Positions 1 through 12,015 of a stretch of DNA of 64,000 nucleotides are shown here, in pieces. The translations under genes were made by a program, and so were the position numbers. How positions within the stretch are numbered: the stretch's first letter is position 1; each line of letters begins with the position of its first letter. Source of the stretch: Poecilobothrus nobilitatus (lineage: Eukaryota > Arthropoda > Insecta > Diptera > Dolichopodidae). The notes beneath the pieces are model-generated. The model had not been told where the DNA came from, did no database searches, and saw only the letters and a program-made list of their open reading frames with translations. The stretch spans positions 28,908,496-28,972,495 of the forward strand of contig OX352774.1 of assembly GCA_947095535.1 (NCBI GenBank), given 5' to 3'.

Positions 1-1695
1 AGAACAAAAAAAAAAATGCTTTTTATACAATATGAGAATACATTTTTTTCTTTTTCTCTGTATAAAAATTCATGTATATTTTTATAGTAAAAATTTTTAG
101 ATTTAATTTGTTTTTGGAAGTCTATTCACTTCTATTTTATCCATTTATTTATTCTTTTTTGTTTTTTTTTTTTTTTTTGAATAAGTACAAGTACATCTTT
201 CATCAAAAGTAGTAGTCGCTTTTAATCGGAAATAGTTTTGAATAAGAGAAAAAAAAAATCATTTTAATTAAATGTAAACAATGATAATTTTTGTTTTGCA
301 GGAAATTTTCCATAATGAATATAAATATTTTATTTAAGGTACTAATGAAAATGTTTATATATGGAATAGTATAACTTATTTTTAACATCAGAGTATTATA
401 GCTTTTTTTTGAATATTTAACCTATATTATGTATTTTCCTTCATGTTTCATAAAAAAAAAAAAAAAGAAATTTATAAACACTTTAAAAATATTGTAGTAT
501 ATCAAATACTTATTACCTATTTTTTGTTTTCCATAGGTTTTTCTTTGTTTTACATCTAAAGAAATCGTATGAGGACTTCTTATCTATCCATTGTACTACT
601 ATTATTAGTATATTGTATTGTTCATCTACTGTTTTAACATCTAGCCATCTATTTTTTTGGCATTTATCTTTTTATTTTACCTATAACTTGAAAACGCTTT
701 CACGATCTCCTCGTTGACATTCGAATAATTTAATCTATCCAGCGATATAATTTTATATACAGTTACAATTTTCATTTTTTAAATCAAGCACTTTGAAATA
801 ATTTATTATTCTTATTGGTTTTTAAACTCTATCTTTTAGATCCCAATGAGAGCAACGATTTTATTATGGTCCATTTTTTATTAACTATGACTCAAAAACT
901 CGTAGAAATATGAAAAACCGACTAAGTATGCTAAGTTTAATAAAATCGATACAATTTACTATGTAAATTTGTATGCAAAAATTATGTTATTTTTTTTTTT
1001 AAATTATTATGTACATATATACCTACATTATACATAATATAAGTATTTATGTATATATATAAGCGTATATATAAATTAATATAAAAAAAAAAATTAAATT
1101 ATATTTTGGACCGACCTCGAAAAATCTAAAAATAATAATTGTCAGAATTTTTTTTTTTTTTTTTGTTTTAAATCACACTACATGATGGTATTTTAAAAAC
1201 ACATTATATGGATTTTTATTCTACTGTACTAGATTGATTTATTGCGTTCCCTTTATATTCTTATACAACATCAAAAATTTAATTATAAATTTCATTTTTA
1301 TTAATATCTATTTTGATAAATTGATAAATGAAAACTAAGAGGAAACATCATAAAAAAATATATTAAAAATTTTTAAAAAGTGAAAAGTTCATAAACAGAA
1401 AAATTTGGTATACGTTTTTGACGTAATAAAAGAATATTGTATAGTTCACCAAACTAATCCTAAGATATATGGTACTATATATGTATACATTAACAACACA
1501 ATTAAGCACTTAAATTGATAAAGTTAATTTTTCAAATATTATCAATTAGGTACTTATCAACAAGTACTTGATTATTGTCTATTGCAGTTAGTTGTTTTAA
1601 AAAAATTGATTTAATGAATTTTTAAATAATTGTTGTATGTACATACAATTAAAAATATTCTCATGTTTTAACATGTCTCCCAAATATTCATTTTC
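1..1695. other. Gene-free AT-rich DNA
   Basis: This stretch consists of long A and T runs and short TA-rich microsatellite patches such as 1010-1080. Open frames on either strand are short and made of Phe/Ile/Lys/Asn-rich low-complexity residues. I see no exon with coding character, RNA gene or recognisable element. Probably deep intron or upstream DNA of the myosin phosphatase gene. Confidence 0.6.
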
Positions 1696-2034
1696 TTAAC
1701 CTTAATGTTTTGCCAAGTAAAAGTAAAAGGTTTATATTTTCTTTTTAAACTTGATTGTCATTGTGCGTTAAATTTGTTGATTCTATATAGCTATAATGGG
1801 TGCAGTTGTCAAACACATGTCAAAGCAAATTATGTAAGAGTAAAATTAAAAAAAAATTTGGAAACTATTAAAGTAAAATCTGGTAAAACTTTATTTAAAA
1901 TGTTTTTTTTTTTTTGCGTGGGAAGGTGGGAATCTCGAAAGATACCAATGAGATCAACACGCGAATTCTTTTTGATAGTGTTGAACTTTAACCAACTAAA
2001 CGCCACTACCCTTTTAAACAAAACATTAGGTTAA
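1695..2034. mobile_element. Candidate short TIR element (MITE)
   Basis: The segment starts TTAACCTTAATGTTTTG (from about 1696) and ends CAAAACATTAGGTTAA (2019-2034). The reverse complement of the end matches the start except for one inserted base, giving imperfect terminal inverted repeats of about 16 bp around a 340-bp body. The interior is less AT-rich than its flanks. A 109-codon open frame fills it but has no recognisable motif and looks fortuitous. Target-site duplication is unclear. AT-rich ends can match by chance, so the call is tentative. Confidence 0.3.
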
Positions 2035-3428
2035 AACCTATGCTACCATGTACTGTTTGGTTTGGGGATTGTGATGTTTACGGGGAAAATAAGTTCCATT
2101 ATAAAATTTAATAAATTTAATATGGCAAATAAAAAAATCAATACAATAAAAATTGTTAATAATTTTTTTCGTTTTAAAAATTTTACCAGAAGTTATCAAA
2201 ACGTTTCTATAAATTAATACTACAATCTTTTAAACAAAGTTGTCAAATATTTTTGATAAAGGTTACCCTTCTTCATACGAATTGTAAGCAACTGAATAAA
2301 AAAAAAAAGTATCAGATAAGTAGTTACTTATTAAAAAAAAAATTTCCAAAAAAGATATGTAAATAAGAATTATTAACGTAAAATGAATATAATAATACCT
2401 TTTATTGAATTTTCTACCTTATCCTTATAATAAACAAGAAAAAAACGTCAATGTGATAAAATTTGTTTTATTTTTTTTTTTTTTTTTTTATTATTAAATT
2501 TTATTATATAAATATGATGAGTTTTTTAATTTTTAATTTGATTATGAATTATTCAGAAAAAAAAAAAAAAAAAAACGGAAAGAACGAAATAAACGTTCGA
2601 AAAGAAAGAAAGAACAAATAAACTTGACCTCGTCTCATTTTCAAATTTTCATCATTTTCCAAGAGCACAATAATATCAAATATTTTTTTCTGAATTAAGA
2701 TGAAAAGAAAATTTTCATCATTTCAATTGGCACAACAAAAAAAAAAAAAAATCAAAATCAAAAATCATTTTTTTTTATTATCGGATTTTATTTTATTTTA
2801 TTTATTTATTTTTCCTTTTTTTTTGTTTTTGCTTATAAGAATATAAAAACCTTGAATTAATTTTGTTTTTTACATTTTTGTTTATTTTAAGGGTAAAATT
2901 ATTGCATGTAAATTTATACGTTTTGTTTTGTTTTTCTACTAAATCTTTCAAAACATAACTATAACAACTCATTAATATTTATTAAATACAGATATTTTCA
3001 ATATTTCTTATATTTATCTTAAAATAAACATTTTGTTATTTTTAATTGCAAACATTTAATTTTTAACAAGATTTATAAACACTAGTATATTATAGTTTAA
3101 GATAGTTTATCTTTATCTTTATGTAAAACTAGAAAATTTTATTGAAATTTTTTTAATGTTTAAAATTTTACGCAATTTCTGTTTTTTTTTTTTTTTTTGT
3201 GAAGGTAGATGGAAATTATCTATTAAAAGACACTATAGATACGAGCACCAATTCTCACATTCAGTGTGTGCAATTTTAACGTCCCTTTCTTGATATCCCT
3301 TTCTTGGTCAAACAATAGGTTAGGTTATATGATATTTAGTACTAATGTACTGCTTGATCAAAAGAAGTTAAGTTTAGAGAATGAAGATTGATTTCAAACT
3401 GACAGGCATATTTTGAAATTGTTATTTT
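2035..3428. other. Gene-free AT-rich DNA
   Basis: Homopolymer-rich sequence (T runs near 2470 and 3183; A runs near 2560 and 2740). A telomere-like GGTTAGGTTA decamer sits at 3318-3327 but is not repeated. No exon, RNA gene or complete element seen. Confidence 0.55.
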
Positions 3429-3800
3429 CTTGATAAAGTGCAAAACACCGCAATTCGGCTAATAAACGATCCTAATGTCATTTTCTTCACTTAGCCTCCG
3501 TCACCAAACAGGAAGACTTATCCTTTTTTGTAGATACTTTATGGGAGTGGGTGCTTTTTCAGATGAAATTGAAAGTCTCGCTGCCTTCATTGAAAACTTT
3601 CCAAAGAGAAACAAGGAGAACATCTTCTGTCCGCTCCTATGTAGCTCAAATTTCAGATAGCATATAAGTCGACTTATGGAAAGAAATATAAAATGCCTAA
3701 AAATTTCATGATAATAACATAGTAGAACCCTCCAAAACATATAATTTCTTATAGGGGAGTACATTTTTAAAGCAACAGTATACGATCCTCCATCGATTTC
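3429..3800 (+). pseudogene. Degenerate LINE reverse-transcriptase C-terminus
   Basis: Two overlapping plus-strand frames give peptides typical of the C-terminal region of non-LTR retrotransposon ORF2. The first (from 3429) reads LDKVQNTAIRLINDPNV. After a frameshift near 3480, the frame opening at 3475 reads SLSLRHQTGRLILFCRYF and then SDEIESL. In Jockey/CR1-like LINEs this block has the form LDxVQxRAIRLIxDP...SLxHRRxVGxLSLFYRYxHG..S.EL. Stops and at least one frameshift show it is dead. The 61-codon frame at 3475-3660 is part of this remnant, not a host gene. The exact LINE clade cannot be settled by eye. Confidence 0.6.
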
Positions 3801-3904
3801 CATTATGTGACAGAATAGAAGCTGGTAGTAAAAGTTACAAAAAAATTGTTACAATTTTTAAAATTGTTATTAATACAAATAAAGCAACTTTAAAATCTAC
3901 AAAA

Positions 3905-4150
3905 CAATAATGCGAGTTGTCACATACGGGTAGGAATTATGGACATTAACTACTTATAGCAGACGAAAACAACCTAAAAATATTCAAAAGGAAATTATTA
4001 CCAAAAATGTTTGGTGCCAGAACGCTAGAAAATGGCGAATATTCTTAAAGAATGTTTTTAAGATCAAAACTGATTTAAGTATTTAGGAACCGAGATAGTT
4101 ACTATGGAAATCAGTTGCGTAAGATCGTGATACATAAAGAGAACTTGTTG
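3905..4150 (+). pseudogene. Second degenerate LINE tail
   Basis: Plus-strand peptides VTYG*ELWTLT (stop at the usual Ser) and, in another frame, ADENNLKIFKRKLLPKMFG followed by ARTLENGEYS match the conserved LINE ORF2 tail with the pattern YGSExWTLTKADExRLxxFERKxLRKIFGP...ENGEWR. The register changes between the two peptides, so the copy is inactivated by a stop and a frameshift. It lies about 100 bp beyond the first LINE remnant on the same strand, but the motif type differs. It may be a separate insertion. Confidence 0.6.
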
Positions 4151-4827
4151 TGAAAAAGGTTAAAGTTAATAAAGAGCTGTAGAAGAAGATAAGAAGAAAA
4201 AAATGTTATAATTTTTTAGTTTTAATAACTGCTTATGCTATTTTTTATTTTTTAAATACTGTTAGGTGTTGTCCAAAACAAAGTTAATAAAAGTTGATTC
4301 ATTTTTGCTGTTTAGTTATCGCATTTACTCTGAGACATGGCTCATGAATTGATCTTCTAATTTTTCTTTCTTGTACATGTACATGTTAAGTACATATTAC
4401 TTATAGTTATGTACTTGTTTTTACATAAGTGTTTAACCATTTTTTACTTTTCAACAACATTCACGTTTTTTTAGGATAATCAATATTTAAAACAGGATTA
4501 TACTTAATTCATACTTAAAATTGCATATGATTTTGTGTACAAACACATATATTTTACTTTTTAATTTTAGAAGCATTCTTTTGTTACATAAGTAAATACT
4601 TTCCTGTTAAATTTTCTTCATTTTAGTTAACATCTAATATTTTTTGTAATATCAAACGAAATTCTTTCTTAATTCGATTATGCTTAAGTAAATAAATAAT
4701 ATTAAAATATTATTATATTTAACTACTTGTATATATATATAGTTATATAAGTATATAACTATATATATGTATACTTCATAATGGAGTATAAATATATACT
4801 ATGTAATATATGTAGTATATATATATA
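4151..4827. other. Gene-free AT-rich DNA with TA palindrome
   Basis: Nothing coding is visible. Around 4728-4772 there is a TA-rich perfect palindrome (arms around a central AG), which probably reflects simple-sequence turnover rather than a functional hairpin. Confidence 0.5.
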
Positions 4828-5277
4828 CGTAATCCTTCAAACTGCACGGTAGATATGTTCTGAAAAAACAGCGCGCACACCGAAATTGCGCACTGTGCAC
4901 CCTATTTTGTATGAAATTAATAATTATGAAATAAAAAAATTAAGAACATAAATTATAATAAAATCTTTATTCGGTATTAAACAATAACAGTTAAACACAA
5001 AAAGAAATAAAAAATATAATTATGTACCTACTAAATTCATAAAAATTGAAGTTTTTAAATCAGTTCATTTTCATCTTCTGATTAATTTGAACTATTTTCT
5101 GTTGAGTTTCATATTTCTTCCAATAGTTTTGTAAAAAAAAAGTTGTTAATAATGATTGCTTACTTATTAATAATGATAAAAAACACGCGCTGGTGCGAAA
5201 CTTTTACCACGCAATTTTTACCAATGGTAAAAACTAAAACGCGCAATTCCGAAACCGCGCAGTTCGAGGGATTACTG
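4828..5277. mobile_element. Pogo/Tigger-type MITE
   Basis: The right end, read inward on the minus strand, is CAGTAATCCCTCGAACTGCG, a classic pogo/Tigger-style terminus, flanked by TA at 5278-5279. The left end, beginning after TA at 4826-4827, is a decayed version (CGTAATCCTTCAAACTGCAC). The inverted similarity continues inward: CCGAAATTGCGCA near 4880 corresponds to the reverse complement of TGCGCGTTTTAG-side sequence near 5260. The 450-bp body has no transposase and unusually many GCGC steps for this window. It is a non-autonomous, degraded copy. Confidence 0.65.
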
Positions 5278-6799
5278 TACTTTATTAGCTTAAGTAGTCA
5301 GTATACTTTCTTGGCTTAAGTAGAATATTATATCTATGTAATGTTCTCTTAAAACTCCTTGAATTTTATATTGTAAATCTAAATAATTTTTTTTTTTAAT
5401 TGCAAAATTAAAAATTTAAAAATAAAGTGCATATATATATATATAGAAAATAGCTATTTAGTTGACTTTAGTGATTTCTGTAAAAGAGAGTTTAAAATCA
5501 ATTCTTAATTTTTATGTATATTCGACTCCAATATAAGTAAATATAAAGTATATACTTACTACCTATGTATATAGATACTAGTATATATATAAGTACAATA
5601 AAAATCAAAATTGTATTTTTAAAGCAAAAGTAAAAGCAAAAAAAAATACATATAACTAAAATTGTAAACATTTAAAATAGCATATATGTATGTTGAATAA
5701 ATGCATGCACCTCGTACCAGTTAATAATAAAAAAAAATAAAAAAATATTTAACGCGAAATAAACAAAATGTAATTCGAAGAACTTCATAGAAGTTTAGTA
5801 CACTATACAGTTTATTGGTTTCAAATTAAGCGTTCTATGTAAATAAAATGAATATGTATATAATATACTATTTCTTGTTTTTTTTTTTTTTTTTTTTTTT
5901 TTTAATCACATAAACATGCACTACTTATTACTCCGTTACAGTGAAAATTTCTTGAATAACAAGAATGAACCTTGAAACATTCAATCACCAATTCAATTTT
6001 CAAGATGACACCTGAAAAACAAAAATAAACATTTACTTAAACAATTTCTTTTTTTATTTTAATTTATTTATAAAATATTTTTAAAAAGTAAGTAGTTTTT
6101 TTTTTCTTTTCTTTAGAAAAAAAACTTTTTCATTATGAAAATATATAAAAAATAAAATTTTTCTCTAATGAATCGATATCCAAATTTATCTAGACACTTA
6201 TTAATGAAAAATTTTTTTTTTTTTTTTAAATATTTTAATTTTAATAAAAATCATATTTTTCCACCTTTAACTGTAATAATTATAATGATTAGTGAAATTA
6301 AATTTACCCGCCATAATAAAATGAAGAGTGTATGGAAAAAGAAAAGAATTTATTAAATCAGAGATTGTCAAATTTTTTTAATAACTGTATCTATAGCTTT
6401 CAAGAATTTTTAGATATTGAATGTGAAATTTGAGAATTTTTTCACGCTACAAAAATGCGTATCACTTAATGCAGTTTACAAAAAATCCGGTTTTTTTTTG
6501 TTTTTTTATTTGAAGGAGAAATGTAAAGAAAAGCAATAATTCAATAATTTCAATAATTAAGTGTTTGGGATTTTGGAGGAAGCAGTGCACACAGGACTTA
6601 AATAGAAATTTTGACTAGTAGTATGGTGACAGCATTTAAATTATGATAAAAATCCGATAGATGACGTATAATGTTAATTAAAAATTATCTACTTTCGATT
6701 CATGCTTTTTTATGAAATAAAGTTCTGAAAGTAGTTTACATTTTTTCTTTTTTCATTTACTCTTTAAATAGTTTACATTTTTCTATTTCAATTCCTTTA
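5278..6799. other. Gene-free AT-rich DNA
   Basis: Simple AT-rich sequence with TA microsatellites (5430-5445, 5570-5595) and a T run of about 25 at 5878-5903. No coding or element signature recognised. Confidence 0.55.
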
Positions 6800-6998
6800 G
6801 AGGTGTCGATGGTGGTCTAATGAGTAAGACTACATAAAATACGTTATAAACACCGAGGGAATGTGGGTTCAAATCCCATACACGTGATAAGAATAATTCC
6901 ACCTTACGATTTTTACAGTCAAGCCTGAAAAAGAAATGGTTGTGTAATTTTCTTGTCACATTTATGTGGCTAGGGAATAAATTAAAAAACAAAAACAA
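6800..6998 (+). mobile_element. tRNA-derived SINE
   Basis: A pol III A-box-like TGGTCTAATGAGTAAGAC (6812-6829) is followed about 45 bp later by a perfect B box, GGTTCAAATCC (6866-6876), inside a T-arm-like stem (TGGG/CCCA). The expected tRNA acceptor stem does not close and the anticodon arm is not convincing, so this is a tRNA-derived head rather than a tRNA gene. The following ~110 bp is an unrelated tail ending in an A-rich stretch (AATAAATTAAAAAACAAAAAC begins near 6976). The open frame on the opposite strand is a by-product. Confidence 0.55.
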
Positions 6999-7843
6999 GT
7001 CTTTAGAAGCAAAAATTTTTCACAAAATCATTTTTTATCATTGATGTTCGCTTTATTAAATTTTAATTGAAATTTACTTAATCTGATTAGATGTAACTTT
7101 AAAGCTAATAAGTGACACCATTTTTTCTAATTAAATTATAATTGCTAAGTATTTCATTTATTTATGTATTATAAATGCCAGTTCTTTGGTTTTAATTCTA
7201 TTTTAAACAGAACTTCAAACTTATTTAACTCTAAGGTACTTAGAATGAATCTCTAATAATTATTATAATCATGTTCATACTATATCAATAAAGCAATCTT
7301 CTATTTTTACATTTGATTCCACTTGCCTTCAAAATTAATTATTTTTTAGCAGAATCACCAAAACTTTTCTTCTTGTTGTATTTTTTCAATCTAAATTTCC
7401 CTCCTTCAATTTGACATTTCACTAACCCAACGAAAATTTAATAATATATTATTAATAAAGTGTCACATTTTTTATTAAAGTGTCACACAAAATTATTCAT
7501 TTTATAAATGTGAAAACGAATTTAATGTATACACACACAATCATATTTCAAAAAATACAATCAAACAGAACAAAATACAACCGTGAACGAAAATGTAGTG
7601 CGTGGACGGACACGTATAAATACTTGAAAAATTTTGACATCAAACAATGTGAAAAATGTGGATACAACCAATCAGATGAAATGTTTATTGTATTCATATT
7701 ACAGTTTGAAAATAGCTGATATAAAAGTTTATTTATATAAAAAAAAATTAAATTAAAGAAATAAAAATTGATTTACATTACATTCAATTACTATAACTTA
7801 GAAGAATTTTTTTTTTATTATTGCATACTTATAATTATATATG

Positions 7844-7891
<48 letters not shown>

Positions 7892-8356
7892 AAAGTATTT
7901 ACATAAAATAAATTTTTGGAATTTTTTATATAAAAAAAAATCAATAAGTTTTAGTCTATAAATACAAAAATGGCTTTTCGAAAATTTTACTTTTATTTAT
8001 TTTTCATAACTAGATATTTTTGCTTTTTTAAGAGAATATAGGAGGGTGTTTTTCTATTAACTATTTCTAAATTCTTATTAAATTATTTAATTTTTATTGA
8101 ATTAAATCATTTTTTATTTCATCAAAAAATCCTAACTCTTTTACTTGCTATCACTTTCTTAGTTAGAAGAACTTTTTAGTCGCACTATTTGAATGGAATA
8201 TATTTGTATAATTTCAAAATCAACTTTAATTAATTATCTGCAGCACTTTTTTTTTGTAATAGAATTTAAGTGCTTATACATTTTCTTTAGTTTAAAAGAA
8301 ACACTGTTTAAAAAAAGTCGTTAACATATTATAATACAGTTTTAGTTTAAAAGTAA
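6999..8356. other. Gene-free AT-rich DNA with TA microsatellite
   Basis: No supported gene. A long (TA)n microsatellite lies at about 7839-7888. A 79-codon plus-strand frame at 7480 contains one CxxC pair but no recognisable domain, and its composition matches the surrounding noncoding DNA. Confidence 0.55.
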
Positions 8357-9667
8357 TTAAGGTAAAAGTGGGTATAGTGGAGAGGTGATAGTATAATAGA
8401 GAATTTACAGTTTTTTTTAATAAAACAAGCTAATATTAAATGTTTTATGCTTTTCTTTTAACTTTTTTTAAATTTTCAAGAAGGTACACAAAAAGTATCC
8501 AAGTTCTATCATAATTTTATTAATATAAAAATAGTCTTTATTTGTTAGCGGTTTCAAATTTTGCCATTTAGCAATATTGTTTTCTTATAAAAATCATTAA
8601 GAGAAGTTTTTGTTAATTAAGAGAAGTTTTTGTTAATTTTTTACATTAGAAATTAAATAATTTTATAATAAATGAATCATTTGTTATTAAAAAAGTGTAT
8701 TTTAATCTTAATTTAATTAAAAAAATCTAATTTTTGTAATTTTAAATATATTTAATTTCTATCTCCACATATATATACCAACACATAAATTACTTGAAGT
8801 GGGTTTAGTGGATACAATCGCCACTAAACATATGAAATTTGGAGTTTCAGTTTTTATTAAATAATTAAATAAATAAGTAATGTAACAATTTAGATCAAAA
8901 TAAAAAAAAAAATTTATAGAAAATTAATTAATTTTGCTAAAATTATTGAATGGATATACTATATTTGCTACCAGAAGACACTTAATAGTTATGCAATAAA
9001 AGTATGAATATATAAGCAATCATATTATCTGCACAATTTATACATATTTTATCTCCACAATGCATGCATAAAATTAAAGAAGAATATCGTGGTATTTAGA
9101 TTCTAATTTTTTTTTCAATAATATTTTAAATTTAATTTTTACTTTATAAGTAAGTAAATGTTTGTTTTTTTTAACTATTTTATTTTTCTTTGTTTTCTTA
9201 TAAGTATTTAAGAATTGTTTTTTTTTTTTTTATAAAACTGAAATATAACTATTAATATTTATTCTTTATTTCATAAAAATAATTACTTAAAATATTATTT
9301 TTTATTTTTCTAATAAATATATTTCAAAGGTAAATTATTACATCTGCACTAAACGCTAGTTTTATGTATACATTATTACTACTTCATGAATATTTTAATG
9401 TCTCCACTAAACCCTCATTTTGTATAGCCACTAAACAAAAATTTTTCCCCTAAATATATCCCCTAAACCAGCATCGAATAGTAAGCTTTAAAATTTAATT
9501 AAAAACTAATATAAATTAAAAAATAAAACAAAACTGTATTTAAAATAGTTAAATCTATTATTAAAAAAAAATGAAAACTTGAAAAAATAAATAAGTACTT
9601 TATGTTTGAGAAACTATCAAAGGCTTGTTACAAAATTATATCGCCACTATACCCACTTTTACCTTAA
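8357..9667. mobile_element. 1.3-kb TTAA-flanked TIR element
   Basis: The left end is TTAA (8357-8360) followed by GGTAAAAGTGGGTATAGTGG. The right end is CCACTATACCCACTTTTACC followed by TTAA (9664-9667). The 20-bp terminal repeats are identical and both are bounded by TTAA, the target-site type used by piggyBac and Kolobok transposases. There is no transposase frame inside. The interior repeats variants of the terminal motif (GTGGGTTTAGTGGA near 8798, then CCACTAAAC-type words near 8820, 9348, 9404, 9427 and 9460). These may be transposase-binding sites or tandem derivatives. This is a non-autonomous element; the family assignment is inferred from the TSD alone. Confidence 0.75.
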
Positions 9668-9766
9668 GTACTTATATCGTAAAAAAAATTATTGTTAACA
9701 TTTTGAAAAATATTGAGTATTGAACTTGGGTTTCAACCATTTGAACCACTTTAACCATCCTACATA

Positions 9767-10099
9767 TACAGGGTGTCCGGGACTCAATTATGCGCACTGT
9801 ATTCAGTAATTGAGTTCATTAAAACAAACAAAAACTTATACTGGAGGGAGGGTCTATTATGCATCCTTTTCGAGATATGAGGGATAAAAGATTTTTTTAG
9901 AGACTTTTCATAAAAAAATCGTATAATTTTTGAACGGCGGCTTGATGTAGAGAGATAAAAAAAAATTTTGAGTTTGAAACAAAAATTTTTCATTTTAAAT
10001 CATTTTCAACCTTCATAACTTTGTAACTGGTGAGTATATATGAGGATCATTAGTAAGTACACAAAAATTAAAGCTGATAACTTACTCAGACACCCTGTA
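9767..10099. mobile_element. MITE with CAGGGTGTC ends
   Basis: The element opens TACAGGGTGTCCGGGACTC and closes GACACCCTGTA, giving perfect 11-bp terminal inverted repeats around a 333-bp body. The body has no coding capacity; the 69-codon minus-strand frame inside is incidental. CAGGGTGTC-ended elements are common in insect genomes. The internal block with the words GTCTATTATGCATCC, TTCATAAAAAAAT and TTTTGAACGG recurs in diverged form at 11740-12010. Confidence 0.65.
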
Positions 10100-11639
10100 T
10101 AAGTTCTTATTTGTATAACTTTGGAGGTGATGTACCTTCCTAAAATGGGAACTACATCAAAATCTTCATTCAAAAGATTATTTAATTTTTTAAATAAACA
10201 TTATCTAAGGTTAAAATTTAATACTTATGAGTAATTTTTTTCAAACGGTGAAAAAATATTTCAAACATACGGACATAGTAAAATTATTATGTATAGTTAA
10301 GCATATTCTTCCAAATTCTTTTTTACTTCACAAATAGATAAAAAAGAAATTGTTAAAAAAAATTTTTTTGTATACATTTTCTTTAATTTTCTTTGTACAT
10401 TCGAATCATATTCTAATAACATTATGTATTAGGTAAATAAGTGTGTATATAGGTACACGATGTTTGAAGAAATTATTATTTTTTAATTAATTAAAATTAA
10501 ATTGGTGACGGCTGTTTATAAATTTATTATCCATAACAAATTTTTTGTTATATATACATATACAATGTTAAGAATATACCTATTTACTTATATATAATGT
10601 AAATATTTAATAGATTCCATTTTCAATATTAATACAAATTTACTTACTTTTGTACAAGTACAAGTCAAAAATTATTTCAGACACTACTTTCCATTCTTTA
10701 TTTTTTTAATTTTTTTTTTTTTTCTAAGTAATCAAACGCTTCGATGATTTTTTATCTTTATAAGATACACTTTAAAAACACAAACTTTTATTACTTACTA
10801 ACTTACTGTTCATAAACCGAGAAAAATTACTTAAGTAACTAAATATATTTATATGTAGCTATTTAAGTACTTATTTAATTTTTGAAATTTTAAATTTGAG
10901 GAAGATTTTATTTTTACTTACCTAAGTACATAATACGTATATATATACATTTTTTCAAAAATATATTTTTCGAAGTAACTAAGTAAGTAGTATATAAAAT
11001 TATAAGAATGAACAGATGAAATCTGTTAGAAACGAAATGAATTTTATAAATTTCTTCATATTTTCAACTTGGAATAACAGAATAGCAAAAACTATGTAAA
11101 AATTTATAAGAAAAATCCTTTTAAAGTTATTATTTGATAGTCTTGTCGTACTTTAATTTTACTTAGTCTAATTTATTTTAACATACTTATTATACTTACG
11201 TACTTAGTTGAAAAATGTCAAAAATTTGCGTTAACCTGTTTACTTAGATAAAATAAAATATCACTAGAGTTATAAGTATTGAATTTATTAGCTAAATCTT
11301 AGTACTTAGTATTAAGTAATATACAAAAATCTAGTAATTAAAATCCTATGAGATGATTTTTATTTTATTTTACTTTTAAATTCCGATTCTAAATTATTTT
11401 TTACGGGATTTAAAATGGTTAAGAATTAAAAATTTATTTATAATAATTAAGACGCTGGAATAATTTGTTGAAGGTGCTGAGGCCAGAGGTATTAATTTTT
11501 GAAGAAATTTTGCATCGAAAGTTAAGAATAATATATGCTTAATAATATGTCAAATATTCTGGTCTAGAAGAAAACTAAACGAGTAATTATGGGTATTAAC
11601 CAATCAAGAACCCATCAAAATGTAAATTCGAAGAAGAAA
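10100..11639. other. Gene-free AT-rich DNA
   Basis: AT-rich sequence with very frequent TACTTA/TAAGTA words (for example 10600-11000). No exon or complete element recognised. Confidence 0.5.
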
Positions 11640-11725
11640 ACTAAGATAGATCGGTTATATCGTCAGACGTCCAAAAACATCATTGGCACGCCAAGTGCAA
11701 ACTCCCAAGACTGAAAATCTAAAGC
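11640..11725 (+). pseudogene. Possible LINE tail fragment
   Basis: One plus-strand frame reads IGYIVRRPKTSLARQVQTP, resembling the GHVxRMPxxxLARQV segment found downstream of the WTLT...RKIFG block in some LINE ORF2 C-termini. It is short and isolated, and directly abuts the repeat at 11740. Family resemblance is by eye only. Confidence 0.25.
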
Positions 11726-11737
11726 GACTTGTAAAGA

Positions 11738-12015
11738 AAAAAAAAAGGGGTTGGGGTCTATTTTGCGTCGTTTTAGGATATGATGCTTTAAAAATTTTTA
11801 ATAGTTTTTCATAAAAAAAATTTATAACTTTTGAACGGTTTGCTGTAGAGATAAGCAAAAAAAATGCATTTTCTAAAGTAATTTTCCAACTTTCATTTTT
11901 ATGTACTAGGGAAGTCTATTCTACATCCTCTTCGTTATATGAGATTTTTAATAGTTTTTCATAAACAAATCTATAACTTTTAAACAGCTTTGCTATAGAG
12001 AGAAGCAAAACTTCA
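11738..12015. repeat. Two diverged monomers of the 9.8-kb MITE interior
   Basis: Two adjacent blocks (about 11745-11880 and 11910-12010) share the word order GTCTATT...CATCC/CGTCG, ATATGA, TTTTTAATAGTTTTTCATAAA, TAACTTTTGAACGG or TAACTTTTAAACAG, and TAGAGA with the interior of the MITE at 9767-10099. The arrangement is a direct tandem duplication. No terminal CAGGGTGTC repeat is visible here, so these are truncated copies. Confidence 0.6.

Noticed and set aside
1705..2034. 109-codon plus-strand protein gene
   Set aside because: No domain or coding bias, overlaps a candidate MITE, and another long frame runs antisense over the same bases.
3318..3327. Telomeric (TTAGG)n repeat
   Set aside because: Only two units and not in an array; it is a common insect decamer.
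6800..6880. Functional tRNA gene
   Set aside because: The B box is perfect, but the acceptor stem does not pair and no clear anticodon arm can be drawn. A SINE head explains it better.
7480..7719. Small zinc-binding protein (one CxxC pair)
   Set aside because: A single CxxC in a Lys/Asn/Tyr-rich frame of background composition; no second metal-binding pair.
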